The notes below the pieces were generated by a model. That model searched no databases. It was given only the letters and a program-made list of their open reading frames with translations, and was not told the DNA's origin. Below are positions 13,173-23,682 of a DNA stretch of 64,000 bases, one piece after another. This stretch comes from Lichenostomus cassidix (Eukaryota; Chordata; Aves; Passeriformes; Meliphagidae): positions 26,860,745 to 26,924,744 of the forward strand of contig CM039211.1 of the NCBI GenBank assembly GCA_008360975.2, given 5' to 3'. The position numbers and the translations under genes are program-made. The number at the start of each line of letters is the position of its first letter. Position 1 is the first letter of the stretch.

Positions 13173-14010
13173 CCCACCTTTCACTTGTATGGAGTAATGA
13201 CAAAGTGACAGAGTAAATATTTCTGTGTTTATTATATCAATTACAATAGGACATCAGCAAAATTTGACTATAGGACTCATACAGGACTTTAGAACTCTAT
13301 AGCCATCTTTTTGGTGTAAGTCACATTTTCAAATCTGAGTTATGGTTACCGAGTTTTAGAGGAAAGTTTACTATGTTTCCTTCGGGAGTCCAGAGGTTAG
13401 TGATATATTGCTACATCCAGCATTCATTTGCATTACCAGACAAATTCTATACTGAAAGATATTCAGAAGTGTGTGGACTAGTTAATATGGATGTAATATT
13501 TTCTCCCTAGTGTAGATGTCTAACACCATTTAAATGTTCTAGGATGTTAAGCATCAGAAGAATCTTCCCGAATTTCATTATCTTCCACAGGTCATGTATC
13601 TTGCCTACTGTACAGTTGTCTCAAATACCCTGATACATATAAAAATTGTACTAAGCTACATTTTGGTGAACTGAATTGCATCCTAAATGACACAAAAAAA
13701 AATCCCAAAGTTGCATGAAGTGCCAAAGAAAAAATACTCATAGTTCAAATAACTCAAAAATATAATTTATTTTGGAAATCTTTGTGAAAAAGGAATTCTT
13801 AGTTTTTGACTAACAAAACTTATTAAGTTATAAATCAGGTTGCCATCATTCTACTGATATTAAGTGTACATTTTTGTAGGCTGGCGTGGCATATATGAAT
13901 GGAACTGTTGACTGTATTAGACCTCTATTTTAATAATGCAATAGACAAAATAGAGTGGAGCAAGTCATAGGATAGAGCTATTAGTCAGAAACTTGCAAGT
14001 CGTGAGAGAG

Positions 14011-14057
14011 GCTAATAATATTCTAGAGGCCAATAATATTCTAGTGAATATTATTGG
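14011..14057. repeat. Direct repeat plus perfect 12-bp hairpin
   Basis: The block GCTAATAATATTCTAG at 14,011 recurs as GCCAATAATATTCTAG at 14,029. The second copy then forms a perfect inverted repeat: CCAATAATATTC at 14,030-14,041 pairs with GAATATTATTGG at 14,046-14,057 across the 4-nt loop TAGT. Confidence 0.85.
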
Positions 14058-14979
14058 TAAGATGCATTATTTGTATTCTCTCATATGCCAAAATGTATCA
14101 TTTGCTGGTAGCAAAACTGCTTTTCTGCTAAGAATTATAATAATCTTGATGCAATTTCCTGGAATTCATCTGAAAATTTTCCTTCAGAGTCATGTCATAT
14201 GGAAATACACAGCTGTATGGGATTTTATTTCTATGTGTTTCTGGCATACAAATACATAACATTAAACCTTTTTTTCTGCAGGCTTCAAAGAAAGAAAATA
14301 TTTCTTGTAGAACATCCTACACTGGGTTTGGGTTACTATTTTTCCCCCTGATAATTAAAGAAAACAGAAAAGATTAGGGAGAATGACTGTTTCAAGTTTT
14401 TGCTTAAGCTTTGCAGTCTCTAAAACATGCTTTTACAAAACTAACCACTTTGTCCCTTGCCAAATAATGTGTTACATTTTCTAATCCATGAGCAAATCTC
14501 AGCTACCCTAGGAAGAAATTTTATTATTTTTTTAACAAATGATATCCCTTATCTCTGAGAAAAGAGCATGATCTGTTATTAACACTAGTCCACAAGATTC
14601 CCCCATTCATCTTTTTCATTGAACTTCTGAGATTTAAGGAAAAAAAAAAAAAAGAAAAAATACTTTATTAGCTCTTGAACGATAATTATGAACATTTTGT
14701 AACTTCCAGTTATGCTGTGAGAATACATCAATCTATTGCCACCCCAACTACTACATTTTACTTATATTTGACGTTCAAACTCTTGCTGTTGCCAGTTGTT
14801 TTGCCCTCATGTACATCTCAGTAAAAAATATAGAATAATCAACTGTTTCACCGCCAGTTTCACATCTTGAACACATCTTGTAATTTTGAACAAATATTTC
14901 AAACAAAAATCTAAATCCAGCTTCTAAGTTAGATTTTTATATATTGTTTTTAATACCTTTAAGATCAATGAGTGAGCTG

Positions 14980-15130
14980 TAAGCCTAACACTGCCAAGTC
15001 CACCACTAAACAATGTCCCTGCATGCCAGATGTGTGTGTGTCCTTTAAATATCTCCAGGGATGGTAATTCAACCACTTCCCTAAGCAGCCACTTTGGATG
15101 CCCAATAAACTTTTGGTATTAAGAAATTAA
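14980..15130 (-). mobile_element. Old CR1 3' fragment, antisense
   Basis: The plus strand reads the reverse complement of a CR1 3' end: CTGCCAAGTCCACCACTAAA at 14,991, ATCTCCAGGGATGGTAATTC at 15,051 and AACCACTTCCCTAAGCAGCC at 15,072. This is the 'CCTCCAGGGATGGTGACTCAACCACTTCCCTGGGCAGCC' region common to an older CR1 group. A TG microsatellite (about 15,033) interrupts it. The fragment is short and diverged; both ends are estimates. Confidence 0.75.
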
Positions 15131-15639
15131 GGTTTCTCTAATAGCATAAACATGAATAGAAATCAACTCAGAATTTTTTTTCTGTTCTTTGTGTGATTTT
15201 GCAATGGCTTTTACCAGGCCACTTTAACACATTGAAATTTTCATATCTGACATCATTAAGGTCAGAATGACTGCCAAGGAAATGCTTTAAGATTTTGAGG
15301 AAAAATGCAATTTTCATGACAGTATAGTTTCTTCCAGAAATAATTCTTCAGATTACCTAATTTTTCCAATATATTACAGTTTATATGAACAACCAGTTTG
15401 GGTTTGAGACACTTGTTGGCTAGAAAAGGTCAAGGGAAGACACAAGAATGAAGTAGACATAGGATTTTTTCCACTTCTGTTATTTTAGCCTTGTCTTCTA
15501 CTATGGGTAATACTTAGAGGGAAAATAGTGAATTCCTTGTAAATTAGGAATTTTGTATAACCAAAATAACTAAGCAGGAACAAAAGGTGCATGATTAGGA
15601 CAATAATGCACTAAATAAAAACGATGAAAAGTGCTGGAG

Positions 15640-16010
15640 TAATACCCCATAGCTGGCCACTCTCAGTGATGCAATGAATAAGTAACATCTTTTATTAATT
15701 CTTTCCTCATGCACAGGATGCCCAGATCCTTTTCCATTAGGCTGCTTTCCCACTGAACAGCCCTCACTATATTCTGGTTCCTGTGGTTTCTCCACCACAG
15801 GTGTATGAGTTTGAACTTCTCTTTACTGAACTTCTTACTGTTGCAATTAACCTACTTCTCCGGCCTGTCCTGGCTCCTCTGAATGGTGGCATTTCCACCT
15901 GGTGGATCAGCCTGTCCTTCCAACTTTCTATCATGCACCAATTGCCATGGGTGCACTCTCCGTCATTGGGGGCAGTAATGAAGACTTTCAAGTAATTCGC
16001 CCCAATAACA
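15640..16010 (-). mobile_element. Degenerate CR1 ORF2 fragment, antisense
   Basis: On the plus strand, blocks such as GGATGCCCAGATCCTTTTCC (15,717), a 'CCACAGGTGTATGAGTTTGA' block (15,795), ACTTCTTACTGTTGCAATTA (15,830) and GGCCTGTCCTGGCTCCTCTG (15,861), ending in GGGTGCACTCTCCGTCATTG (15,948), follow the order of the antisense CR1 RT palm-to-thumb region: DLDRL-like segment, then 'CTLSKFADDTKL'-like segment. Similarity is weak but collinear over about 370 bp, which argues against chance. It may belong to the same old insertion as the piece at 15.0 kb, split by deletion or insertion. Confidence 0.6.
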
Positions 16011-16134
16011 ACCCCATGGTTGCATCACTATTGGCCAGTCCTCAACTGGACTACTTAACACTTGTTACCAACCTCAATATCTGTCAGTTCAGCCAGTTTT
16101 CAGTTCATTTTACTATCCTAAATTTCATCTGATA

Positions 16135-16170
16135 GTGAAAAATTACGTGAAAAATTATGTGAAAAATTGT
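16135..16170. repeat. Three 12-bp tandem units
   Basis: GTGAAAAATTAC, GTGAAAAATTAT and GTGAAAAATTGT lie head to tail with no spacer. Confidence 0.95.
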
Positions 16171-19100
16171 CGATTGGTTCAGCACACCTTACCCTCTGTG
16201 GTCACTGCTCCCAGTCATCGTATTAAGCTGGGAAACAATATTTCCACAAAACCAATATGACTTTGAAAATGTGAATGTTCATTTACCATTAAATAACCTC
16301 CAAGGACAGTAAAGTCAGAACACAGTACATTCTAAGAAAGAAGTAGATTGGGAAGGTAGCTCATCCTTTCAGTATTCTTTTGCATTTTTCAAAAATTAAA
16401 ACAGTTATTCCTTTTCTATTCCTACTCCAAATTATAATTCCATCTAAAACTTCTCAAGAAGTCTAAGAATTGCAGTTTTATATGTATAAGAAGAATACTT
16501 TAACCCCAAAGGTAATTGTTTTAGATAGTGCAGCTGACTGAGAATAGATGTGGGGAGTGGAATATTATTATATTACAGTTACAGCTGAGATAATATAAAA
16601 ATGAATAAGTGCATTCCAGAAGGAAAATAGAAATTGGAGCCTTTGACTATACAACATGGAGTACACATCATATTAGGGGATTATATTTGTTTCAAGGAAT
16701 TTACTCCAGCAAAGACTGTACAATTATAGCTGTGTTTCTGCTCAGAGAATAAAGAAATTATTTAATTTTGCATGTGTAATTATGATTTCATTTCTGGGCC
16801 AAAATAGACTTCCAAAGCCCAGGTATTGTTTCTGGCATCTATCATTTTTTGCAAATTTTAAATGCAAACATCTATAATCAGAAAATTACACCACTTTCCT
16901 TCACTCTGCTGTATCCTCCATCCCTTGTATTTTGACTGAGCAAAAATAAACTGCATTGAAACACTTAATCTGAAAGGAAACTGACAAAGATTTCAAGATC
17001 TTAACCTTTATAGTTATGGAGACAGAAACCCAGATATGTTGATCTAAAACCTGTGTTCCTTGAGCTTTATGTTACTTTATTTCCAGTCTTCCAATTCTAG
17101 ATTTGTTTTCCTGTGCTTGCTTTCATTTTCCACATTATCAAGTTCCTGCAAATATATTCAAAAAAAGTGAAAAGTTACTTAAAATTGAAACATACTTACC
17201 TTGTTACAAGCCCTAAGACATGATTTTGACTCAAAGGATAGAATGGGCATTTTGAAATGAAAATATAAAAAAAGTTTCTATGCACTACCTAATGTACTTA
17301 TCCAATAAAAAAACAAATAATACTCTGGCAGTTGATTGTTTTTCTGAACCATTCACATGGGCTGGCTCCATGACCTAAAATAATCACAACTGCCTGACTT
17401 TCTTATCTTTATGACAAAAAGAAAAATTTTAAAAAACATCTTTTGCACACTGCCTCAACATCAATGTTGCTTAAAAAAATTAAATATTTGGCAAAAAATA
17501 TTTGTCAAGTTCCAAAAAGAAAACTTTATAATCCCATAAATAAAACCAGACAATTAAAACAATAATAAGAACATAAGTATTGAAAACTTCTCATAGCATT
17601 TGTGACAAATACATATACATACACTACAGAGAGTTCTTTACAAAATCAAAAGCACAAATCTAGCATATGCAATTTTGTGAAAATTACCTGGATAATAAGC
17701 TAAAGGTCAGCTTGCGTGCACTGCAAAAGTAAGAAAATCCAAATTCAATTTCCAGAGGAAAAAAAAGAACAGGTCTAGTAGGTTTTTTGTAGTTGCAGTC
17801 ACTGTGTTCTGTTCCCTGACTGATATCTGACAAAATGGAAAGGTCAGGGAACAGATCCAAACTGATTTTCAGAAAACAACCACAGTCTTTTCAAAATTTT
17901 CATGTCAGAGAAGGAATTCAGGTCTTAAAAAAAACCTGGTAGATACAAATTTCTGGTTTGTTTGAGATGCTGGGAATTTTTACTGTCTGGTTCACATGAA
18001 GATTATCAAGTCTATTTCTCACTGTGTAAGACGAAGGTGGAGCACCTCATGAGAAATACATTCTTAAAATTATAATGTTTCAAGCAGCAAGCATATATGA
18101 GCAATCTTACTACTTGATATCATCCAGCTTCAGCAAAGTTCACATACTTTTAGCAGAGAAAGGACACCAATTTCTTGCTATCCAAAACTTTAGAAATCAG
18201 TTTTCCATGAACAACTCATGCTCCATCATGTCCCCAGCTACCAATGGCCTACAGATCAGTTATCTTTTGACTCTGTTATATCAGTCACAGCAATTTCAAG
18301 CCTGACTAATACAGTCAGTACATCTAGTACTGTAGAGAGATAGTATAGAAAGGCAGCACCCCAGAACTCTTCATTTTCTGTCTACAACAGGTAGTTTGAA
18401 CAATTTAAGCATATCCTGTCTTCTCCATACATCCTCAGGAAGCCTAGCATCAGAAATGTCTTGCAGTGAACCATGTAATAAATGGTATTAAAAAAAGTAG
18501 AGGAGCAGGATGGAAGACCAAGGTAAAATAGCTCTCCTATACTGTTATAAACACATCCCAATGACTCACTGTTATGGTCTCCAAGCATGTTGTTTTATAC
18601 AATTTAGACTCCAAAGCACAGCATCTTGGGCTATGATGTCAGCCTAAACTGAAATGCCACAGGAATTTTAATCGCTTGTCATAAGCTGAACTAAACAAGA
18701 CCTCTTCAAACAACTACGTGAAAGAAGTATACAGAAAATCATTTCAGCATCTGCAATGTAATAGCAGATATTTTAAAATTAGAAACTGCAATCAAATTAA
18801 TGTTCCTATAAACAAGAGTTTAAAGTGGTATTTAATATAATTAAGATAAATGGAGGGATGGAAACAACAGCCATTTTTTTATAAAAGCTATTTATTAAGC
18901 TGCTGCAAGAAAATATGTGCTCCCTCTAACTCACTCTCACATAACATTTTCTGCATCTTTTATGTTCCCAACTCTCACCTGCCTGATTGCATACTGTCAG
19001 CTGCTGTACTGTTTTTCCATTCTGTGCAGGACAAAAGACACACAGAAGTAACTGTCTTTCATTCCAGTGTTCACTTCATGCTGTATAATGCTATTTAATG

Positions 19101-19184
19101 GATAGAAGGTATAGTAATTCAACTATTCCTGTGACACTGTGGTACTTCAGCTATTTTTATTACCTCCAAGGGCCAAAGTGCTAT
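16171..19184. other. Unique DNA, no gene seen
   Basis: AT-rich single-copy-looking DNA with a strong hairpin at 17,808-17,855 (separate entry). A minus-strand open stretch ending at a GTAAGT at about 17,203 lacks a convincing acceptor and is not called. Confidence 0.55.
17808..17855. repeat. Perfect 13-bp stem hairpin, possible structured RNA
   Basis: TCTGTTCCCTGAC (17,808-17,820) is the exact reverse complement of GTCAGGGAACAGA (17,843-17,855), with a 22-nt loop. Outside a small internal loop, CAGT at 17,796 can also pair with ACTG at 17,861, giving a fold of about 70 nt. The arms contain more G and C than their AT-rich surroundings. No known microRNA was recognised. Confidence 0.8.
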
Positions 19185-19640
19185 TATTCATGGAATTATT
19201 TATGTTGGAAAAGACCCTGAGTGTCCAACTGTTAACCTAAGAGTCCCAAGTATACCATGTTCCCCATCTACATGTTTTCTTAAATCCCTCCAGGTATTTA
19301 AAACCACTGGCCTGGTCAGCCTGTTCAATGCCTGACCAGCCTTTCAGTGAAGAAATTTTTCCTAATATCCAAACTAAACTTCACCAGGTGAAACTTGAGG
19401 CCATTTCCTCTTGTCTTTAAATTTGTTACTTGGGAAAAAGGACCAATACCCACCTTGCTACAAACTCCTTTCAGGTAGCTGTAAAGTGGAATAAAATATT
19501 CCTGCAGCTATCTTTTCCCCAGGCTAAACACCTCCAGCCCCTTTAACCACTTCTCATAAGACTTATGCTCCAGACCCTTCACCAGTTTGCTCTTTGTGTA
19601 TCAACTCTGCATGCTTTGCACTGTCCAAATAAGACTTCCA
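19185..19640 (-). mobile_element. CR1 3' fragment, antisense
   Basis: The plus strand is the reverse complement of a CR1 3' end. It begins near a degraded terminal region (TTATGTTGGAAAAGACCCTG at 19,200, the 'AGGTTGGAAAAGACC' signature) and runs through 'CCCTCCAGGTATTTAAAACC' (19,287), 'CAGTGAAGAAATTTTTCCTA' (19,345), 'TGAAACTTGAGGCCATTTCC' (19,389), 'CCTTTCAGGTAGCTGTAAAG' (19,468) and 'CCAGGCTAAACACCTCCAGC' (19,519). It ends near 'AGACCCTTCACCAGTTTGCT' (19,572) and a weakly matching tail. The order and spacing agree with an older avian CR1 subfamily. Non-coding, truncated. Confidence 0.9.
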
Positions 19641-20571
19641 CAGAAATGTGAAGCATCTACCAAACAAGCAGCACAGGTTTATTCGACTGTTGTTGGATGC
19701 CAACATTTTTTCTTGTCATTGCTCTTTTTCTTTCTTTCTTTCTTAGCCCAGAATCCTCACTTGAAAAACAGACAACTGGTACTACAGTAGCGCTTTTTAT
19801 GACAAGCTATTCATGAGGAGTTATTTTTTTCCTTGATAAAATACATTTTTGTAATTGAATTTAAATATTTCTTATACATAAAAAGCAGCCTCTTTCTTCT
19901 ACTTCCTTAATATATTACTTTTCTTCTCTCAAAAAAATGGAGCCTACTAATTTTTAAAAGCATTGTATAAATGAAGGATTAGTATTTTAAATGAGAATGA
20001 CCAATTCTACACATCCAATGAATATGAATATGTTCTCAATCTTATCTGTGATGTCTTGTTTGAGCTTTTTTTTACAGAAGTCTCAACCACAAGGATTTCT
20101 AACCAGCATGAAATGTTACCTACAGTCGTTTTTAACATCAAGAAGTGTTTGCAATTGGTTTAATCTTGCTTTAATTTTGTATTTTTTTAGATTTTGAGTG
20201 GTATCACCTTCACCCAATATTCTTGCATATCAGAGAATTATATCACAGCAACTTTATGAGTCATGACACGGACAAACAAATGCTTGATTTACACTGGTTG
20301 GTAGTCATCACTTTAATTTATCTACCAACATCCAAAAAAAGATGTTTTGTGATTGTTGCATTATGTACTGTGGTAAATGGGTATTTTGGTGCTTTGAAAA
20401 TAGGTTGTACTAGACATAGTTTTCTTATATCTGATGGAGTCAATAATATTTTCTATGAAACATTTGTGTCTTCTGGAAACAGAACATATGGAGACACTCA
20501 GTGGGTTTCTTGCCTTGATTTTCACCCACAAGTGTGGCTAGCACAGGTTTTCCCATGAGAACTTTCTCCTG
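19641..20571. other. Unique DNA, no gene seen
   Basis: Includes a plus-strand open frame (20,223-20,558, 111 codons) without recognisable motifs, compositional support or splice context. Not called as a gene. Confidence 0.5.
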
Positions 20572-20796
20572 TGTTTTATAAACAAAGATAAAGTTTGGAT
20601 GTTGTTAAAACAGTGTCTCAAGATTTGGACAGTTCAGGCCTGGCCAATCAGTCCTAGGGGGAGGTTTCTGACTGACCAATCTCAGTGACCTGTGAAAAGT
20701 CTATATAAACTGAAATCAAAATAATAAAGCTTTTTTTTCTTGCCACACTGAGAACCTGTGTCCTTTCTCTGCTAGTGGTTCAACAGTGACACACAA
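20572..20796 (+). mobile_element. Solo LTR of an endogenous retrovirus, plus strand
   Basis: A compact LTR-like promoter/terminator layout is visible: two CCAAT boxes (20,644 and 20,676), a TATATAAAC box at about 20,703 and an AATAAA polyadenylation signal at 20,723-20,728, only about 20 bp after the TATA box. A short region downstream (GCCACACTGAGAACCTGTGT at 20,742) precedes the end near ACAGTGACACA. The spacing of promoter and poly(A) signal is typical of small retroviral LTRs. No gag, pol or env remains nearby. The 5' boundary (a TGTTTTATAA near 20,572) and the 3' boundary are estimates, and no target duplication was found. Confidence 0.65.
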
Positions 20797-20802
20797 GTGC
20801 TC

Positions 20803-21161
20803 TGTCAGCGTTTGAATTGGGGACTCAGCCTGGTTCATGCAAAGTCTCCTTTATTGAACAGAAACATCATGGTTTTATACTGGTACAAAGTAAAACTGTA
20901 GCCGTTGCAAGAACTTGGTTTCTTAATGTCAGAGATTATCACCTTCATCGTTACCAATCTCTCCTGCTAACCACCCCATGATTAAGGTAAACTTAGTCTT
21001 GCCTCAATCAGTCTCCTACCTCTGCCAGGGGCGATTCAATTTAACTTCTCTTAATTGTCCCACATTAACTGGTAACAAAAGATCTCTGCAGCTGCTTCCA
21101 CCCAAGCTCTCACAGTGCTCCAGCTACCTTCCTTGAGTCACAGAGGGCAAAGGCTGTGACA
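20803..21161 (-). mobile_element. Solo LTR of an endogenous retrovirus, minus strand
   Basis: The ends carry TGTCAGC at 20,803 and GCTGTGACA ending at 21,161, so the minus-strand element starts TGTCACAGC and ends GCTGACA, as expected of TG...CA LTR termini. Read on the minus strand there is a GTATAAAA box (20,873-20,880), then AATAAA (20,850-20,855), then a short terminal region with GAGTCCCCAATTCAAACGCT. The pairing of TATA and poly(A) signal in the correct order and the matched termini make this a well supported LTR. It lies back to back with the plus-strand LTR at 20.57 kb. A clear target-site duplication was not found. No retroviral coding region is attached. Confidence 0.78.
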
Positions 21162-21189
21162 GGGAGCTTAAAGAACTATGTGGTATAGG

Positions 21190-22495
21190 AGACAATCGGG
21201 ATTGAGAGCATCTAAGGAACCTGAACAAGCACAAATCCAAGGGACCTGATGAGATGCATCAGTGAGTCCTGAGGAAACTGGCAGTAGAAGTGGCTAAATG
21301 ACTATTCATTGTACTTGAGATGCCACAGTACCCTGCTGAAGTTCCCACCGACTAGCAAAGGGGAGATATATTCCCCATTTTTATAAAAGAAAATAAGGAA
21401 GACTCAGGGAACTAAAGGCCAGTCAGTCTCACCTCAGTACATGAAAGGATCATGAAGCAGACACTCCTGCAAAAAATGCCAAGGCCCACAGAAAATAAGA
21501 AGGGCATTGATGAGAGCAAACATGACTTTACCAAGGGCAAATAGTGAATGTCAAGTTTGCTGGCATTCTATGGTGGGGTTACAGCCTGGGTGAATAATAA
21601 AAGAGTATTGAGGAACTGTGCAAAGTATTTCAGGAGGGACTGTGCAAAGGAACGGTGTGAAGCATTTCACACTGTGCTGCACAACATCCTTTTCTCTAAA
21701 CTGGAAAGACATAGACTGATGGATGAACCACTTGTATTGACAAGTCACAGTCAGTGTGTCATGGTCAATGGTCAATGGCTTGATGCCCAAGTGAAGAGCA
21801 GTGATGAGCAGTGAACACATGAGCAGTGTTCGTCATGATTTAGAATTTGGACAGGTGATGTTTAATATATTTGTCATGAACATGTAGAATGGGATGGAGA
21901 GCACCCTCAGCAAGTGTGCTGATGACACCAAGCTATGGGGTACAATCGACACACTTGAGGGGAGGGATGCCATCCAGAGAGACCTGGACAGGTTTGAGAG
22001 GTAGGTACATGTAAACCTCATGTTCATGAACTCTAAAGTTCCAGAAGGCCAAGTGCAAGTTCCTGCATGAGGGTAAGGGCAATCCCAAGCAAAAATACCG
22101 GCTGCACAGAGAATGGAATGAGAGCAGTGCTAAGGAGAGGGACCTGAGGATGTTGGTGGAGGATAAGCTGAACGCAAGCTGGCAATGAATCCTCAGATAC
22201 ATCAAAAGAAGAGTGGCCAAGAGGTCAAGGGAGGTGATTCTGCCACTCTATTCCATTTTCATGAAACCTTACCTGGAGTACTGCACCAGGGTCTGAGGCT
22301 CCCAAAACAAAAAGGACATGGACTTGTTGTAGTAAGTCCAGAGTAAGGCAATGAAGATGATCACAGGGCTGGAGCTCCCCTGGTATGAAGACAGGCTGAG
22401 AGAATTGTCATTGTTCAGCCTGGAGCTGATAACACTTTAGGGAGCCCTGACAACATCATTCCACTACCTAAGGGTACCCAGTTCAACTTTACTCC
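21190..22495 (+). mobile_element. CR1 retrotransposon, RT region, truncated at both ends
   Basis: The plus strand carries most of the CR1 reverse transcriptase in several broken frames. Recognisable pieces in order: 'NKHKSKGPDEMHQ' (about 21,224), 'RPVSLTSVHERIMKQTLLQK' (about 21,418-21,477), 'HDFTKGK' (about 21,521), 'VLHNILFSKLERHRLMDE' (about 21,678-21,731), then '[20 protein letters not shown]' (about 21,909), where the A-D-D core of the catalytic box is intact although its first residue is Cys. A 'RDLDRFER' block follows near 21,980. The element reaches the 'LFSLE' region near 22,420 and stops near 22,490 without its 3' UTR, so the 3' end is deleted. Stop codons and frameshifts rule out function. 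Confidence 0.92.
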
Positions 22496-22965
22496 ATAAC
22501 AAATGTATTTTTCATTTACCAAGGAAAAAGGGTTCCTATTTTTTTCTTTTTTACGGGCCAATAAAGTTCAAATTCATTTAGACTCTCTGTTGGGCTGATT
22601 CTTTCCTTATTACTTTATTACAGTTGCCATAATCATGAGGTGATAACTGAAATCAGACAGGATAGACAAAGGGAATTCTCTTGTCTTATTAACTTCAGAG
22701 CAAATTTGATAAAATCAAGCAGAGAAAATACTGTCCATACAGACAGAAAACATTATTGATGAGGGTTAACTATGGACTCATGAAACTAAATCTTTGTTTT
22801 AATCTATAGAGTGCTTTGTTGTAATTTGAGGAAATTAATCTTTAGAGGAATGCTGTATTACAAGAATAAAGGTTATTCCAAAGTTCAGCTTTTAAATGCA
22901 GATTTTTAAATATAAACTCCCATTTACCTAACTTATTCAGTGCTATTATGCTGTGGGTCACTGCA
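22496..22965. other. Spacer between two CR1 copies
   Basis: Contains GGGCCAATAAAGTTCAAATT at about 22,555 followed by a 'GACTCTCTGTTGGGC' block, which could be the last part of another LTR, but there is too little to call. The rest looks unique. Confidence 0.4.
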
Positions 22966-23682
22966 GACTGTGCTGATCAAGAGCAGCCCTGTGAGAAGGA
23001 CTTAGGGTGCTGGTGGGTGAGAGGCTGGACATGACCCAGCCATGTGCACTCACAGCCCAGAGAGCCAAACGTGTCCTGGGCTGCATCCAGAGCAGTGTGG
23101 GCAGCAGGGAAGGGAGGGGATTCTGCCCCTCTGCTCTGCTCTGCTCTGGTGAGACCCACCTGGAACTCTGCATCAGCTCTGGGCTCCCAGCACAAGAGTG
23201 AGTCCAGACAAGGAGCACCAAGATGGATAGAGGGATGGAGTACGTCTTCTGTGAGGAAAGGCTGAGAGAATTGGGTTTGTTCAGCCTGAAAAAGAGATGT
23301 CTTACAGGTGAGCTAATTCTGGCCTTCCAATACCCGAAGGGAGCCTTCAAGAAAGATGAAGAGACTGTGTACAAGAGCACATAGCAACAGGACAACAGGG
23401 AATGACTTCAAACTAAACTGGAGTAGCTTTAGATTAGATCTTAGGAAAAAATTTTTACTTTGAGGGTGGTGAGACATTGGCACCAGTTGCCAAGAGCACT
23501 TGTAAATGCTCCATCCCTGGAAGTCTCCAAGGCCAGTAGAATTGCTCAAGTGTGTGGGCTTTGAGTGACCTGGTCTAGAGAAAAACATCCCTGCCCATAG
23601 CAGGGAGTTTGGAACTAGATGATCTTTAAGGTCCCTTTCAACCCAAACCATTCTATGATTCCATGATAATTCAATGATTTAC
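22966..23682 (+). mobile_element. CR1 retrotransposon 3' end with intact tail
   Basis: This copy begins in ORF2 just before 'CALTAQRAKRVLGCIQSSVG' (about 23,046) and covers the 'LLCSALVRPTWNSASALGS' segment, the 'FSLKKRC'-like block (about 23,280) and the whole 3' UTR. The UTR shows AAATGCTCCATCCCTGGAAG (23,506), CTGCCCATAGCAGGGAGTTT (23,591), AACTAGATGATCTTTAAGGT (23,613) and a tail with ATTCTATG followed by ATTCCATG. It is relatively well preserved at the 3' end. A block of it (23,064-23,193) is identical, apart from one pentamer, to part of the antisense copy at 41.0 kb. The pentamer CTCTG is tandemly repeated at about 23,132-23,151. Confidence 0.95.

Larger units (their letters stand above)
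10813..14979. other. Unique DNA with simple repeats, no gene seen
   Basis: Mostly unique AT-rich DNA. It holds the simple repeats and hairpins listed separately at 11,509-11,617, 12,486-12,545, 13,112-13,172 and 14,011-14,057, and an A-run at about 14,640-14,655. No exon or gene could be supported. Confidence 0.55.

Noticed and set aside
16950..17330. Minus-strand exon ending at AAG|GTAAGT near 17,203
   Set aside because: Donor is good but there is no convincing acceptor and the open part is only about 27 codons.
20223..20558. Plus-strand frame of 111 codons
   Set aside because: Unique DNA just upstream of an LTR; no motif or splice support.
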